From: Gadus chalcogrammus
Taxonomy: Eukaryota; Chordata; Actinopteri; Gadiformes; Gadidae
Direction: 5' to 3'
DNA length: 64,000 nt
NCBI RefSeq assembly: GCF_026213295.1
Contig: NC_079414.1
Coordinates: 3,114,312 to 3,178,311 of the forward strand
This document shows positions 1 to 13,244 of the stretch, piece after piece (position 1 is the stretch's first letter; every line of letters begins with the position of its first letter). The translations under genes and the position numbers were made by a program. Under the pieces are notes generated by a model, which had not been told where the DNA came from, ran no database searches, and was given only the letters and a program-made list of their open reading frames with translations.

Positions 1-261
1 TGATATGAGCAGAGGGATTATTGGGATATTAGGATGAGTGTGCATACAATTATTGTTCAAACATCTATTATTTATATAGCAATCTTCAACCCTTGACACT
101 AGGTTTTTGTATAAGTTTACTAGTTACTTCTGTATATTGTAATGAGATTACTTTACTAGTTACTGCATTTCAAAAGTAACTTCACTACTCATTACTTTAT
201 TTTCCCCTTTCTTAATTTACTCTAGATACATGGACAAACATCATAGCCCTATCATCACTTC
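1..261. other. unassigned AT-rich sequence
   Basis: I see no gene or clear repeat here. The stretch is AT-rich with alternating short runs of 'agttact' type. Confidence 0.4.
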
Positions 262-1212
262 GGGCCCTATTTTAACGGTCTGAAACGCAAGTGGGAAGCG
301 CAAGTAGCTTTGTGGGCGGTTCTACGGCGCTATCGCTATTTTACAGGCGGATAAATGACACTTGCGTCGCGGCGCAAGTGTCAAAAGGGTTGGTCTGAAG
401 CAGCCTAGTTACCCGTAGGTGTGGTTTGGGCGTAACGTCCGACAAACCAATGAGAGTGCCAGCTCCCATCCCCTTTAAGAGCCATGAGCGCATTTGAATC
501 GGACGAGTTTATATTTTGACAACGCGTCTGCAGTCTCCGATGAGACAGATGCACATGAATTTCAAACTGCAAATGGCTCAGTTTATTGCCAAATAATATG
601 GCCTAATTCACACATGGAATAAGGGGTTTTCTTCCACAACTTCAGAAATACTGAGTCCTCAAATACATTTCGGCAAAGAAAACGTATATGATATAACATA
701 TGATATGCGGTAACTGTGGTTCTATTTAATGATATACGCAATACATTATAAACATTGTTTCTTATCTGCTGTACGCTGTTTGCAGATGCATTGATTTAAA
801 AGTACAACTTATTACCGCTGCATCAGCTGTTCTTTCCCAAATAATTTACCAAGAATGTGCGGCTAGGTAGATGGGAGAAGCAAAGTGTATGCGCGAGGTG
901 CACAAGCAATCCGTATGCATCGCATGCGCATGTATGCATGCGCCCTTAAAATAGCATCTGAACAACGCGCCACTGACTTTAAACCAGGTATTTCCTGGTC
1001 AGTAGCGCAATGGTATTCAGAAACGGCAAAATACTGTTTGCGCCAGAACACGCCTCCTCCTTCCGCCGAACCGCCCCTTGGGGCGCATGATCAATCCCTA
1101 ATTTACCGGCGAGTGGCGGTGGTGGGAAAAGAACGCTCTGCGCCAGTTGTAAACTAGCAACGACACATGCGCCAGTGACTAAGTCACTTGCGCCGGATGC
1201 AAGATAGGGCCC
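262..1212. mobile_element. short inverted-repeat DNA element with GGGCCCTAT ends
   Basis: The left end reads GGGCCCTAT (262-270) and the right end ATAGGGCCC (1204-1212), so the termini are inverted. Internally there are repeated 'acttgcgcc'-type words near both ends. I cannot find a clean target duplication. No coding capacity is visible: the open frames at 863-1157 overlap on both strands and resemble nothing. It is probably a non-autonomous teleost DNA transposon; the superfamily is not determined. Confidence 0.55.
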
Positions 1213-1350
1213 TTAGTGTTTATTGTATAAATCTATACAAAATAGCATATGAAACCATGTGAAAGGCAAGGCAAGGCAACTTTATTTATCTAGCACTTTT
1301 CATACACAAAGCAGACTCAAAGGTATGGAGTTAGAATCATGCCAAAACCC

Positions 1351-1446
1351 CGCACACACGCAAAACGTGTTTTGCTCACGCACAACGATTCACACACACA
1401 CACAAAACGTGTTTTACTCACGCACAATGATTCACACACACGCTCA
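1351..1446. repeat. 42-bp tandem duplication, CA-rich
   Basis: The word 'aaaacgtgtttt' followed by 'ctcacgcacaa' recurs 42 bp later, each time followed by a CA run. There are about two copies. Confidence 0.7.
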
Positions 1447-1651
1447 GTGTGGTTTGCAAATACAAAACATCATTCACAAACTAATGCATTTTGCTTCAGA
1501 AACAAATACAGTATGTTTTACACATAGTAAAAACTAAAATCTTTCAAGTACACAAAACAATTCTACAAGTACGGAACACTGAAAGCTGGGCGTGGATTGG
1601 AAGGCATTTGCGCGTGGATCAGCAAGGCGGAAAATTAGTGCCAAAAGTCAC

Positions 1652-1934
1652 GTGACAAACAAATGTCCTGTGATTCACACTACACAACAGCAGGTTGCGT
1701 TGTTCCTGCCAAACCGCATGGATTCCGTACGGTTTCCGTGCGGTTTAGCACTTTTACCGCGCCATTCTAGGGCCAGTTAGTGGCCTTCTTGGCTTTCCAT
1801 AGAATCCACACACGGTTGGCCGGCATCAAATAAAGATTTTGGGGAGAAAAAAAGATCGTCATAGCAGCCTTAAACAGACTCAACAGCGCCACCTGCCGTT
1901 GTGTAGTGTGAATCAAAGGACATTTGTTTGTCAC
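1652..1934. repeat. inverted repeat, 48-bp arms (probable foldback/MITE relic)
   Basis: Arm 1652-1699 (starting GTGACAAACAAATGTCC) is matched in reverse complement by 1887-1934 with only a few mismatches. The 187-bp loop has no reading frame of interest. Flanks carry a further loose inverted match ('gattgga' near 1595, 'tccaatc' near 2010), so the full element may run about 1590-2020. Confidence 0.65.
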
Positions 1935-2339
1935 CCTCGTAGTGGTTGATGGAACGGAAGGAGAACGGATCTTCTGGTGATGCGGCCCCCTGGCCTTGTC
2001 TGGTTGGTCTCCAATCAAAGACTGTGCATTGATTTGTGAGTTTGCTTTACCAATGATGTAAGTAATATTGAGAATAGATTATTAAAAAAAAAAAAAACTA
2101 AACTAACGTTTACAAACTTTTCCTTTTAATACCCCAGGGGAATACATGAACGCCTCGACATTTTTCGATTGGTAGTGATTTTCACCTCTTGAAATTGATT
2201 TATTTTAATTTTGAAAGAAACAACACATGGAAGCAATGGAGAACGCCATCTCTCGTTCGGTTGTTTAGAACTGAAAATCCGGTTGCCAGGACAACGTAAC
2301 GTTTTCACTTTAGTACTCTATTTGAGTGGAACAACTTAG
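1935..2339. other. unassigned sequence with a short poly-A run
   Basis: There is a poly-A run near 2083-2096 and nothing else recognisable. Confidence 0.35.
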
Positions 2340-2379
2340 CAGGTGTCCATATAGCCTATATAGGGTTAGCCTAATTGAA

Positions 2380-2576
2380 CTAGTTTAAAAAGAGAAAACA
2401 TTTTGACTAAAAGTAATGACTAAAAGTTGACTAAAATGTAAGGACTTTTCGTGGACTAAAACTAGACTAAAACTACAAAGGAAAACAATGACTAAAATGT
2501 GACTAAATATACCAAGCATTTTCGTCAAAAGACTAAGACTAAGACTTAATCTAAAATAGCTGACAAAATTAACACT
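2380..2576. repeat. degenerate 'gactaaaa' repeat
   Basis: The words gactaaaa/gactaagact recur about ten times, ending with 'agctgacaaaattaacactg'. This resembles the terminal part of a common teleost DNA transposon, from memory only. The other end was not found. Confidence 0.5.
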
Positions 2577-2608
<32 letters not shown>

Positions 2609-2858
2609 TGTGGAGCGGGGCGGGAGTACCCAGGCCCCCTGCATAGTTGAGTGTCGTAGTGGTTATTACACAAGGAAAGACTTATTTTCTTTGGCTAATG
2701 AACTGGGTCAGATGGGTCGCTGTGGTGGTGTGTGTATGTGTGTGTGTGTGTGTGTGTGTTAGAGTGTGTGTTTTTGTGTGTGTCTGTGTGTGTGTGTGAG
2801 TGTGTGTGTGTGTGTGTGTCTTACTGTGTATGTGAGAGTGTGTGTGTGTGTGTGTGTT
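2577..2858. repeat. (TG)n microsatellites, two blocks
   Basis: The first block is about 2577-2606. The second is 2732-2858, interrupted by tt, tc and ta variants. The long open frames across them are repeat artefacts. Confidence 0.9.
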
Positions 2859-4300
<1,442 letters not shown>

Positions 4301-4428
4301 GAGAGGCAGTAGAGGGAGGAGAGGGAGGGAGGGGACGGTGGAGAGGGAGGAGAGGCAGGGGAGGGAGGGGAAAGTGGAGAGGGAGAGAGGGAGGAGAAGG
4401 AGGAGAGGGAGGAGAGGGAGGGGTTGGC
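4301..4428. repeat. purine-rich GGAGA tract
   Basis: About 128 bp are almost pure G/A on the plus strand, built of gggagg/gagag words with many GG and GGG runs. It is polypyrimidine on the other strand. It could form triplex or G-quadruplex structures (inference). Confidence 0.85.
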
Positions 4429-4633
4429 GCAGGAGACAGGCAGATTATCTCAGTCATAAATTGTAGCCTCATCCTGATCTTCCACCACACAATTTCCACA
4501 TGGTAATAAAGGCATAAGAACATGAAAAAGAACCAGCAAGAGAACTGTGTGAAGAATGTAAATATGGGTATTTTTAACAGTATCTGAAATACAATGGAGA
4601 CAGAGATCCGATGTCCCCTGCTCTCTCTCGCCC

Positions 4634-4740
4634 CGAGACCCATTTCCCTGAAGAAGATCTCACTCCCTCTAAAGCTGGATAGCTTTCTCTCTCATCCCTA
4701 GACCCATGTCCCTGAAGAAGATCTCACTCCCTCTAAAGCA
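4634..4740. repeat. tandem 65-bp duplication
   Basis: The segment 'agacccattt/gtccctgaag...ctctaaagc' occurs at about 4636-4674 and again at about 4700-4739, with near identity. Confidence 0.8.
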
Positions 4741-6412
4741 AGCTGGGTAGTTCTCTCTGTCGCCACTAGAATAAATATAATGTGTATATGTATACAGCGG
4801 CCTTGTGCAGGATTGGTCAGAGGTAGTGACACATGAAATGACTTAATATCAGCTCCATAAGAAGGAACCTGGATTATCATCTTATTAGTCATCTTGCTAT
4901 GAGTCACCATAGTCTGAAAACTTCACCAAGTGTGATGTTTCTCACACAGAAACTTTCTCCCACTGTACGCCTTAATATAACACTCGTCATTTGAAAAGGC
5001 CATTAAGCGTGCCACATTTCTTTAGGATTTCACACACTGCTTTATATTCCAATTCGCAAAACCGTGCAAGAGCCTCGTTTCCGACAAAATATTCCCTTCC
5101 AGTTGCTTCCTCCAACAAAGTCTGAAGACTTCCTTCCTCCACCGATGCTATCATTAAAACTCGCTCCAAGCTAAAAAGATAAGCCCATTACGTAGAGAAC
5201 TATCTCTTGCCCGATCATTACACCAATTACTGCACAGAACCCCAGATTAGCGTGCATTCCGACTCTATTATGAAGGAAAGGAGGCCATTTGTTTCAATTA
5301 ATGCAGTAAAATGTATTTTTCGATGCTTGAATTCGTGATTGTTTTGAGTGGCAGTGTGCCAGGAGAGAGGGTTGTTATCGCTTAAAAGTTCCATCATTCA
5401 CCGCTAAGGCTAGGGATTATTGACATAGTAGGGGACTAAAAATATAAATGCAAAGGAGGAAACAGTGCCACTAACTATGCAACTATGCAACTCCAGCTCT
5501 GTCACCCTGGGCTGTCTGTATCTGAATCCAATACTCTGACTTGACAGAGAGACAATGTGGGGGAGTGAGAGAGACAGAGAGAGAGGATGGGAGTATGGAT
5601 GAACTTGGTGGATAGGGGCCTTCACTGGTAACAGAAAAGGAGCACTATAAGATGAATTAGGAGCAGGTTAATTTAAGTCAGTCAAAAATAAATGATTAAA
5701 ATTCAAGGATTTAGTTTGGATTCAGCCATAACTATTTGTATAAGCTTGATTCGTTGGAGGAATATTCATGGGGGGTTTACGGCATTGATAGGCCTGTATT
5801 CACAAGTGACAGCTGCACGGAGGAAACCCAAACCACAACCAAAAGCTCTGTTAGCCAGACATGGAAATCCTCTATTCCTGTATGTGAGCGTCTCTCCTGT
5901 GTTTCGATCTGCTGAGGATCTCTGCGGTCTAACCTCTCAGAGCCTCCACAAGGAGTTCATGGGAAACACTGGTGCAACCCAGTTTGAAGAATACTATCCC
6001 TTAAGCGCCATTGTCTCCTCCGAGGGCTGCTCGTTAGAGGTGATCCGTTGGTTTTGAAGAGTGGAGGAGATGGGACATATCCATTTCAAATAGAACAGAC
6101 TGGAGGGGATTGAGGCACCGACATAAGGGCCTTCAATTAAATGGAAGTGCTGATGATAAAACACAAGGATTTCTAATTGTAACTGGGCACTGCCGGAATA
6201 TGAAGATGCACACACATCAAGTCAAATGTCAGAGTGAGTCTGGAATGGAAAACACTCTTTGAGGCATTGTTTCCCGTTTTGGTTTGGTGCCAACACTCCA
6301 CCTCCAGGCATAAATGGATGGTTATTTTTTGGTGGGCATCATATATCCTTTACTATCAAGGTAAACCCACTACTTAGCATTCTGAAGGACCTTTCAGAAA
6401 ACATGAAGTACT
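4741..6412. other. unassigned non-repetitive sequence
   Basis: I see no gene. A 60-codon minus-strand frame at 4987-5169 has protein-like composition but no recognisable motif or splice sites. The rest is mixed-composition, probably intronic or intergenic DNA. Confidence 0.4.
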
Positions 6413-6416
6413 TTAA

Positions 6417-7239
6417 AGGTCCCATGGCATGGTACTTTATGGATGCTCACATACAGGTGTTATTGGGGCCCTAATACAGTATTTGAAGACGTGCAAGAAA
6501 TTCAGCCTTGGTGCAGAATTACAGCCACTACGGGGCAGTCCCAGAATGAGCCTTCAACAACCGTGTTGTTTTTTAGAGGCGGGTCAAGGTCCGGCACCAA
6601 CGCCGCCCGGCAGCGGGGCTCATGCGGGAGACAATCCCGGGCAACAATCCCTTTCCCCTCCATCTCGCGGTTCAATCTGGACTTCAGGGAGTCAAAGCCA
6701 AAGTTCCTTTCTCCAAATTCCTTCTCAACCATGGCCGAGATAACCCCCACTACGAGTCTCGTTGTGGAAGTAGCCTACCAGAGCCATCAGAGAACCCGTT
6801 GCTGTCTAGTCTTTGCACAAAATGGGAGCTTTACGAAAACCTTACCTTATGATGCGTGTTATGCGCCATAACAACACCGGCAGAACGGTAATCCAAATAA
6901 CAAAGAAGTGTACAACACTTGAGTTACAGTGTGTGTATATTCATACACACACACATGTGGCGCCCGCACGGTCGTAGCTCATTGTCTCATTCGCGGGCCA
7001 AATTCTCTGGGCGGGCCAAGCAGGGAAAGGGGAGGTAACCTGGCCCTTTATGACAACATATGGGGCCAAATTCCAAATCGGCGCGTCTGAGCATTCATTT
7101 TTCAAAGGCGGAGCAGGGTACCTAGTGCTTGTTTTACACCTAATGTAATTTCTAGCCACTGGGGGACCATAGGCAGGCTAGGGGAACTCATATTAGCATT
7201 AGAAACCTCATAAAGGGAAAATGTCATGCCATGGGACCT
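6417..7239 (-). mobile_element. TTAA-flanked non-autonomous DNA transposon, copy 1
   Basis: Ends are AGGTCCCATG (6417-6426) and CATGGGACCT (7230-7239), flanked by TTAA at 6413-6416 and 7240-7243. A TTAA duplication is typical of the piggyBac and Kolobok groups. The sequence matches the reverse complement of the element at 48513-51423, including the 'gggaccataggcaggctagggg' zone near its 3' side and a coding-like block near 6690-6780. It carries only a short CA stretch where the other copy has a long (TG)n. The open frames at 6429-6871 lie inside it and are not genes. Confidence 0.85.
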
Positions 7240-7243
7240 TTAA

Positions 7244-8460
7244 CCTTTGACTTAATATATCGTTTTGACATTTCACCCTCGGCATGTAAAGAAAAAGCAC
7301 AAATGGTCAGGAGATTCCCTCAATGGTTTACTATAAGTGGGGACTAACTTCTTATGTATCCAGGTACTTTTGATAAAAGGCTTCTCTGAGTCATTGCATG
7401 TAACAAAACATTGACTTAGCAATGCCCTAGAAAGAGACCCTTCAACAAAAAAGGTATCCCCATCACTCTGAACTGATGCACCATGGCCACCCTCAAGCCG
7501 ACATCAGCAGCAAGCCTCCCTGACATCGTCAGACGTGAGCATGAAGTGCTCAGTCTGGACGCCGGCACACCTCCCCCAGTGAGAATGACACAGAGGCAAG
7601 ACGACTCGTCCCCCTGCATTCATACAAGCCTCAATTAACAGGCGCTTATGTTTCCTCCATTCAGTTATTTTGTATTGCCGGGGGATGTGTCGCATCGCCA
7701 TTGCTGTGATGACGATGTGACCTTCAGCAGATGAAGGAGGAAATGATCTCTTTGAGCTAGGGATTCACTATCTTCCTTCTTCTAACAGATTCTTCCTTCT
7801 TCCTTCTTCCCCCACGCCTCCCCGAGGGATGTTCCCTCACTTCCTTTCCACACACACATGCACAAACACACATACACACACACAAAACACACACATAAAG
7901 AAAACACACAGAGGTTACCAAAATAAAATTTAATTGACGTGCATGACCTCCTTTAGGTGCCTTCAGACATCTTGCTCTCCAAGTCTGTCTTCTTAACTCT
8001 ACTCTGCGGCCTGACGGCGGCGGCGGACTCTTCATGTCTCCTTCAAGTAGCCTCTGTCTGCCCGGGCTTGGAAGGCTGACAGCCCCGGGCAGTCATGCGT
8101 GGTGGCCTGCCTGTCTCCGCGGTGACATATCACAGCAGACAGCATGTCGGAGTCATTCCATACCTCGCTGCACACGCTAGCGTGTGGAAGCGGTATTTTC
8201 TGAAGGAAAGGTTGGAGGGTCCTCGAGCTAGGACACACCAGAGCTGACAAGCTACTGAAACCAAGGCCCCTCGCCTGCGTCCTCCTCTATTTGTATTTCG
8301 GGCTAGAGGGCCCCGGAAGTTGTGGCGGTGAAGTGATGAAGTGGGAGAGAGAAGGGCTTGGGGATCTAGAGCTACAGGGACGGAGACATCAGAACCCCGC
8401 GCATCAGACTGGCGCCGCACCGTTGCGGGGAGCAGTGGCGCTACAGAGGCTTCTGCTGAA
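7244..8460. other. unassigned sequence with a short CA microsatellite
   Basis: A CA-rich stretch lies at about 7848-7905. The rest shows no gene and no clear element. Confidence 0.35.
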
Positions 8461-8870
8461 CAAATAAGTGGATTTGAAGTTCATGAGATTAGACGTGAAA
8501 TTAATGCAGTCAATTAGATAGGATTAGATGGTAATTGTTGCTTTATTTCCCTTGGTCATTTCAAAGATGTGCTTAGCGTGTTCTGCAGGAAGCAACAATG
8601 CTGGCTGCTATCGTAATTCCTTGATCAAAGCACAGCGGTGGGGAATAGGAATCTCTGAACACTTAGTGCTGTTTATTACAAAACAAATTCAAATGGATTT
8701 GAGAAAATTAACTAGCATGCTGTTTGGATAATTAATATCTCTGACAGCTTTCAACATGCTGCTTGTCTAGCGAGAAACAATAACTAATATCTTCCTAACG
8801 ATTCAAGATTCATTATTCTCCTACCCGATTAGTCCACCAAGTTCACAGCAGCAATCTGCAGCTCAGAGGA
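8460..8870. promoter_or_regulatory. possible conserved non-coding element
   Basis: This is an unusually repeat-free, AT-rich block in a repeat-filled window, with several TAATTA-like homeodomain core words and no open frame of interest. That is the look of a conserved intronic enhancer, but only comparison with other fish can show it. This is inference. Confidence 0.15.
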
Positions 8871-9164
8871 GAGTACAACGCAGAGCTAGTGATTGGGGGT
8901 TGTTATTTAAAATGGACAATATAGATCTTGGAATGATGAGAAGAACTCTGCTTCAGCGGCAGACCCTGGATCAGCAATTTCTACGTGACAGCAGGGTGAG
9001 GACGCCTTGAAAAGAAAGATTCCATTCAAAGCATCTAGAAAGTGGATTATATTGTTCTAACAGAAGCGGTCCACCGCCAGAGAGATCAAAAGCTACGAAC
9101 GAATCCACCCTCCCTCTGCCGTGCCTGAAAATATTTCTTCTCTCCTAAGGGCGCGTGGGAATCT
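8871..9164. other. unassigned sequence
   Basis: Nothing recognisable was seen. Confidence 0.3.
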
Positions 9165-10120
9165 GGGCCCAGTTTCCCGAAAGCATAGACTGTGTGTTCA
9201 CACCAAACGCGACGGGGCGACAGGATCCCATACAAAGTGAATGTGTAGACGCGTATCGGGCGAATTTTTCGCGAGAAAAAACGGCGACAAGTTTTGATTT
9301 ATCGAGCCACACTTTCGCCGTGCACAGGCGAACGCGTTCACGAGGATTTGTGGCGTGACAAATTCGCTCGAGTTGAAATATTTGAACTTTGACGCGAATT
9401 TCGCGTGATGACAGCCAATCAGCGTTCAACAGCGTGGCCAATGAGTCACATGTGTTCAACTGTCAAACTCAGTGCATTGCACATTTGCAGTCTGGGGTTA
9501 ACTGCAGCATGGAGGAGAAAGTGAATGTTACCGTTTGCGACTCCCGGAGCTCTATATATAATATAATAGTATATAATATAATATTTGTATCTATAATATC
9601 ACGGCCAAAAGCTCTGTGAGCCTCCCGATGGCGTTAGCGCTGGGAACTCACGTAGGGATTGGGCTTCTCGGGGTTTGTTTACCGGCGTTGCTATGTTTCC
9701 GGTCTTATGTGTTCCAACGGTTTATTAGGTAGGCCTATCTAATAAATCTCTGTCTATTCAATACTTCATTCACTGCCTCTTCTGTGGTCATTACAATATT
9801 ATGAATATACTGTCTCTCCCTCTTCCACAAAAGGTAAAGACATGCAATGGTGGTTATCTTGTTGTGGCGCGACAAATTGGCCAAAACTTGCAGAGCGACA
9901 GATTATGATGTGTGGCGCGACAAAACTTCGGCTACAACACAAACGGGCGAATTTTTTTGCGTTTGGTGTGAAGACACAGTTAGCCTAAGTGGATCGTGAA
10001 GTGCGTCGTACGAGCATCGTACGAGCATTGTTTCCCGAAAGCATCGTTGGTAACGAACGTTGTGAAAACGCTCGTAGCTAACGAGTGCTCCAGGGTACTC
10101 GTAGGAAGCTAAGAGCATCG
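9165..10120. mobile_element. older element (GGGCCCAGTTTCCCG type) hosting a nested insertion
   Basis: The segment 9165-9188 (gggcccagtttcccgaaagc) and the segment 9984 to about 10120 (with 'tttcccgaaagcatcgttgg' near 10031) belong to one family of short teleost elements. They are split by the element at 9189-9980. The right boundary is unclear. Confidence 0.5.
9189..9980 (+). mobile_element. inverted-repeat transposon with 3-bp TAG duplication
   Basis: The left end is ACTGTGTGTTCACACCAAACGC and the right end is its near reverse complement, finishing GACACAGT (9973-9980). TAG flanks both sides (9186-9188 and 9981-9983). A 3-bp duplication fits the PIF/Harbinger group. Internal CpG-rich words such as gcgacaaa recur. 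A truncated second copy in reverse orientation lies at about 37189-37743. Confidence 0.75.
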
Positions 10121-10519
10121 TGAGCCTACTATAGAGTGAACTCATATGTCTTCATTCATGTCTTCATTCATAAAAAATGAAAACATTCGGGAGTAGGCAA
10201 TAATACAAATTATTCTAAAGAGGTCAGAGACTCCGTGCACAGACCCGCCTTCCCCAGTGAACCAAGAAACCCTGCGCCGTGACGAAAGGGGGAATTGACC
10301 ACCTCGATTTTACACAGGAAACTTGAGATAAGAAGATGAAATCGCCGGGCGTGCCAAGCTGCGACCGAACCGGCTCGGCAGTGTCGAAAGACCTATAGCC
10401 GGGGTTCGAGTTGGAAATGTGCATTTTACTTTCATAATGTTCGCTCGGTGAATGTGAAGGATGTTTGGTTTGATAGTTATGACGAAGAGGGAACGCTCCG
10501 TTCACTTGCATGGACATGG
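10121..10519. other. unassigned sequence
   Basis: No gene or repeat was recognised. The minus-strand open frame at 10224-10595 has no family resemblance. Confidence 0.3.
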
Positions 10520-10915
10520 ACTCATCTAGGTGCGTTAGGAGCGTAGGCGCGTTAGGAGCGTATGCGTAGGACCATTTTTGACACAAAATGGTCAAGCAAC
10601 ATTTTAGGTGCGTTACGCGCGTAAATCTTTACGCGGGTACGCGTCTGGTGTGTTCGTACCATAACGCCCCTAACGCGACGCTTCAACGCATGTAACGCGT
10701 CTATGCGCCTATACCAATGGTTCCCTATGCAAAAATGCCGAGTTTGGACGCCCCTAACGCGAGTAACGCGGTTGGTGTGGCCGTACCGTAACGCGGCGCT
10801 TCAACGCATGTAACGCGTCTACGCGCCTATACCAATGGTTCCCTATGCAAAAATGCCGAGTTTGGACGCCCCTAACGCGAGTTACGCGGTTGGTGTGGCC
10901 GTACCGTAATGCATC
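10520..10915. repeat. CpG-rich tandem repeat, 118-bp unit
   Basis: A 118-bp unit beginning 'cttcaacgcatgtaacgcg' starts at 10681 and again at 10799, with few differences. Upstream (10530-10680) is degenerate related sequence with many taacgcg and ggtgcgtta words. CpG density is far above the neighbourhood. Confidence 0.85.
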
Positions 10916-10990
10916 TGTATAAAGGAGGAGGAGACTTCATCTTCTCCTCTCGACTCTGCTGCTAACCTCCACTCAACCATTTTTATTTAT
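10916..10990 (+). promoter_or_regulatory. possible TATA promoter downstream of CpG repeats
   Basis: A TATAAA-type box (ctgtataaagg, about 10915-10926) directly follows the CpG-rich repeat. It is followed about 25-30 bp later by a pyrimidine-rich initiator-like stretch. No downstream gene was found, so this may be chance. Confidence 0.15.
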
Positions 10991-11154
10991 TTATTTTTTA
11001 CCAAAAAAGCACTTCTTCTAAAGTGCATTCTAAAGGAACTGTAAGATTTGTTTTTTGGTCTAATGGCCCAAGGTTTCTGCCATCGTTGAAAGATGGCAGC
11101 CAAGTCCGTCCTTGTACTAAATCTTATTAAAACACTGTTATTATGGGCCAACGT

Positions 11155-11181
11155 TTGTATGTGTGTGTGTGTGTGTGTGTG

Positions 11182-11265
<84 letters not shown>
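11155..11265. repeat. (TG)n microsatellite
   Basis: This is a TG run of about 110 bp with one TTTC interruption. Confidence 0.95.
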
Positions 11266-11655
11266 CAAAAGCTACCATTTCAAGAGAGCCAGCCAAATTA
11301 ACTTGGAACCAGTAAGCATGGGTTCCAAATGTGCCCTCTCTCTCTCCGTCTCCCTCCTTCCCTCTCCATAGTCCTGGCTCCCCATCTCATACTGCCCTGA
11401 ATAATTCAAGTAGAACCATGGAAAAGCTAGTTATCCTGTTGTCCACACAACAAAGGCTCGGAAGAGCGTTGAACCTAATTTGTGCGTAAACATTATCATT
11501 TCATATTCATAGTTGCATTTTTAATCATTTTTACCTCACTGCCATTTAAGGAGCCACTTTAAAGCAACAGGAAAACTAAATATACATGTGGAACTACTTT
11601 CTAATAAGCGGTTCAGAGATACCATGAAGTCCACTGTACTCCAGTAAACACTTCA
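11266..11655. other. unassigned sequence
   Basis: Nothing recognisable was seen. Confidence 0.3.
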
Positions 11656-12353
11656 ACAGGGGGGTATACCACGAACCTCGCTGAACATACCCAGGCTTTC
11701 TTGGGAAAACCTGGCTCGACAGAACCGCAACTCGCAATCAGAGTTAAATGGTACCACGACGCTCACTTTTGATTAAATTAGTTGAACCAGGTTTTCCGCT
11801 TTAGCTTCAATGCGCATTCACATAAAAGGGGCGTTAATCGCGTCATTTGACTCACCCTTATGCAAAATAAATCGCGCAAGAGCGGTGTATTTCATCCAAG
11901 GCGAGCAGTGTATTATTATGAACTCCAACGAGGAATTCAAAGTTCAAATCACAGCCAAGGGGAACATGGTTGCCCATAAAAATATTATGTATCATCATGC
12001 CATTTACCCCCGTGTATGTGGGGCCCCATGTTCGCTCGTAACGAACATGGGGCCAAGTCAAAAATAAATATAAAAATATTATTCAATGTGGTAAGTTGTA
12101 AGCATCCATTTGAATTATTTCAGGTGAATCTAGCCAATGATTTGGTTTTCCGACTATGGAGGTGATTTTTCTTAACAATTCTCACAGCTATAATATGAAT
12201 TTGTAGAATAAAAAATGCCTAGGCCTAGTTGTGTCACTGACATAGCGGTTTTATAAGGGATAATGGACAACACGGCACTTAGGTTAATATACGTTGAAAG
12301 TGCGGGGCCACCTTCGAACTTCAAACACAGACACACTGCGCAACAGTAAAGGC

Positions 12354-12962
12354 TCGATTCCACCGGAGGCGTACGCGCCGCGGCACGGCTGCGCCGCGGT
12401 CACCGCTGCTGATCGCTTCCACTCTAATCAATGAGACCATTTCTATTTTTGCCGCGAGCCACTGCTAAACCGCGTCAATTTCAACAGAGCAGATCGAGCA
12501 GGGCTGGAAGTGAAAAAGTAAAAGCCATAGAGCATCCGGTCAATTTTCAAAATAAAACACAATACTCAGCTCATGTAACTTCACATCAACATTATTACGT
12601 CATGACCGGTGGCACCAGGTCAGCAGTCAATCGATCAAAGGGTCTCAGAGGGTCGGCAACATGGACGACGAGAGACTCATTGTCGAAGTTCAGCAACATG
12701 AAGTCATTTATGTACCAAATCATCCTTTTTATAAGGAAAACGTCAAAGGACAAAGCGTGGCATTTAATTGCAATAGTTTTGGGAGTGGAAGGTGAGTACA
12801 TTAGGTTAAGAATTATCGCGTGATCTCGCGTGAATACGGCTGGCTCGCAAGGCAGCGCTACACTGCCGTTACGCGCCCGGTAGGAATGGACGCAGGGCAG
12901 AGGACGCAGCCGTTCTGCGGCGCAGCCGTTCCGCGGCGCGTACGCGTCCGGTGGAATCCCGG
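12354..12962 (+). mobile_element. Harbinger-like DNA transposon relic
   Basis: Inverted ends: the left has GATTCCACCGGAGGCGTACG and the right ends CGTACGCGTCCGGTGGAATC, both GC- and CpG-rich with repeated gccgcgg words. The inside carries a MADF-type exon (12661-12792). MADF or Myb/SANT accessory proteins are usual for PIF/Harbinger elements in fish. No transposase domain and no clean 3-bp duplication is visible, so it is a deletion derivative. Confidence 0.7.
12661..12792 (+). pseudogene. MADF-domain first exon, frameshifted
   Basis: From ATG at 12661 the frame reads MDDERLIVEVQQHEVIYVPN and continues to HPFYKENVK. This matches the first half of a MADF (Myb/SANT-like DNA-binding) domain, a helix with E-x-L/I-x-x-x-V spacing followed by the Y-x-x-x-H-P-x-Y motif. 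After about residue 30 the matching frame jumps by one base to read AWHLIAIVLGVE, the second conserved block with its W. It then ends at a good splice donor (GAAG|GTGAGT, about 12792). One indel near 12750-12760 therefore breaks the exon. It is the accessory DNA-binding protein of the enclosing Harbinger-like element, not a host gene. No later exons are visible. Confidence 0.65.
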
Positions 12963-13244
12963 TGTAAGATCACGGCTTCTTTGTGGAGCATTGCCTACAT
13001 ACGGTCCAACAAGGACGATCAAATAACGAATACCCTCTGATGAGAATCTGTATCTCTCATAGAATATCGTCAGACAATGCCAAGGGATCGGTTCTGTCCC
13101 GAAAAACCCTCCGTCTCCGGACAGACGCCTGTACGATAAGTGCGCCGAGGTCCACGGGAAAACCCACAAGTGGTGACGCCATTGTCGGAGGAGGGGCTAG
13201 GAAGCTGCGCACGCCGATTTAATAAGCCGATCTTCGGGTAGACT

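Noticed and set aside
4987..5169. 60-codon minus-strand frame with protein-like composition
   Set aside because: No recognisable motif, no splice sites, and no neighbour to support it.
6429..6871. Overlapping frames on both strands that look protein-like
   Set aside because: They lie entirely inside a TTAA-flanked element whose other copy keeps different frames, so they are not conserved as protein.
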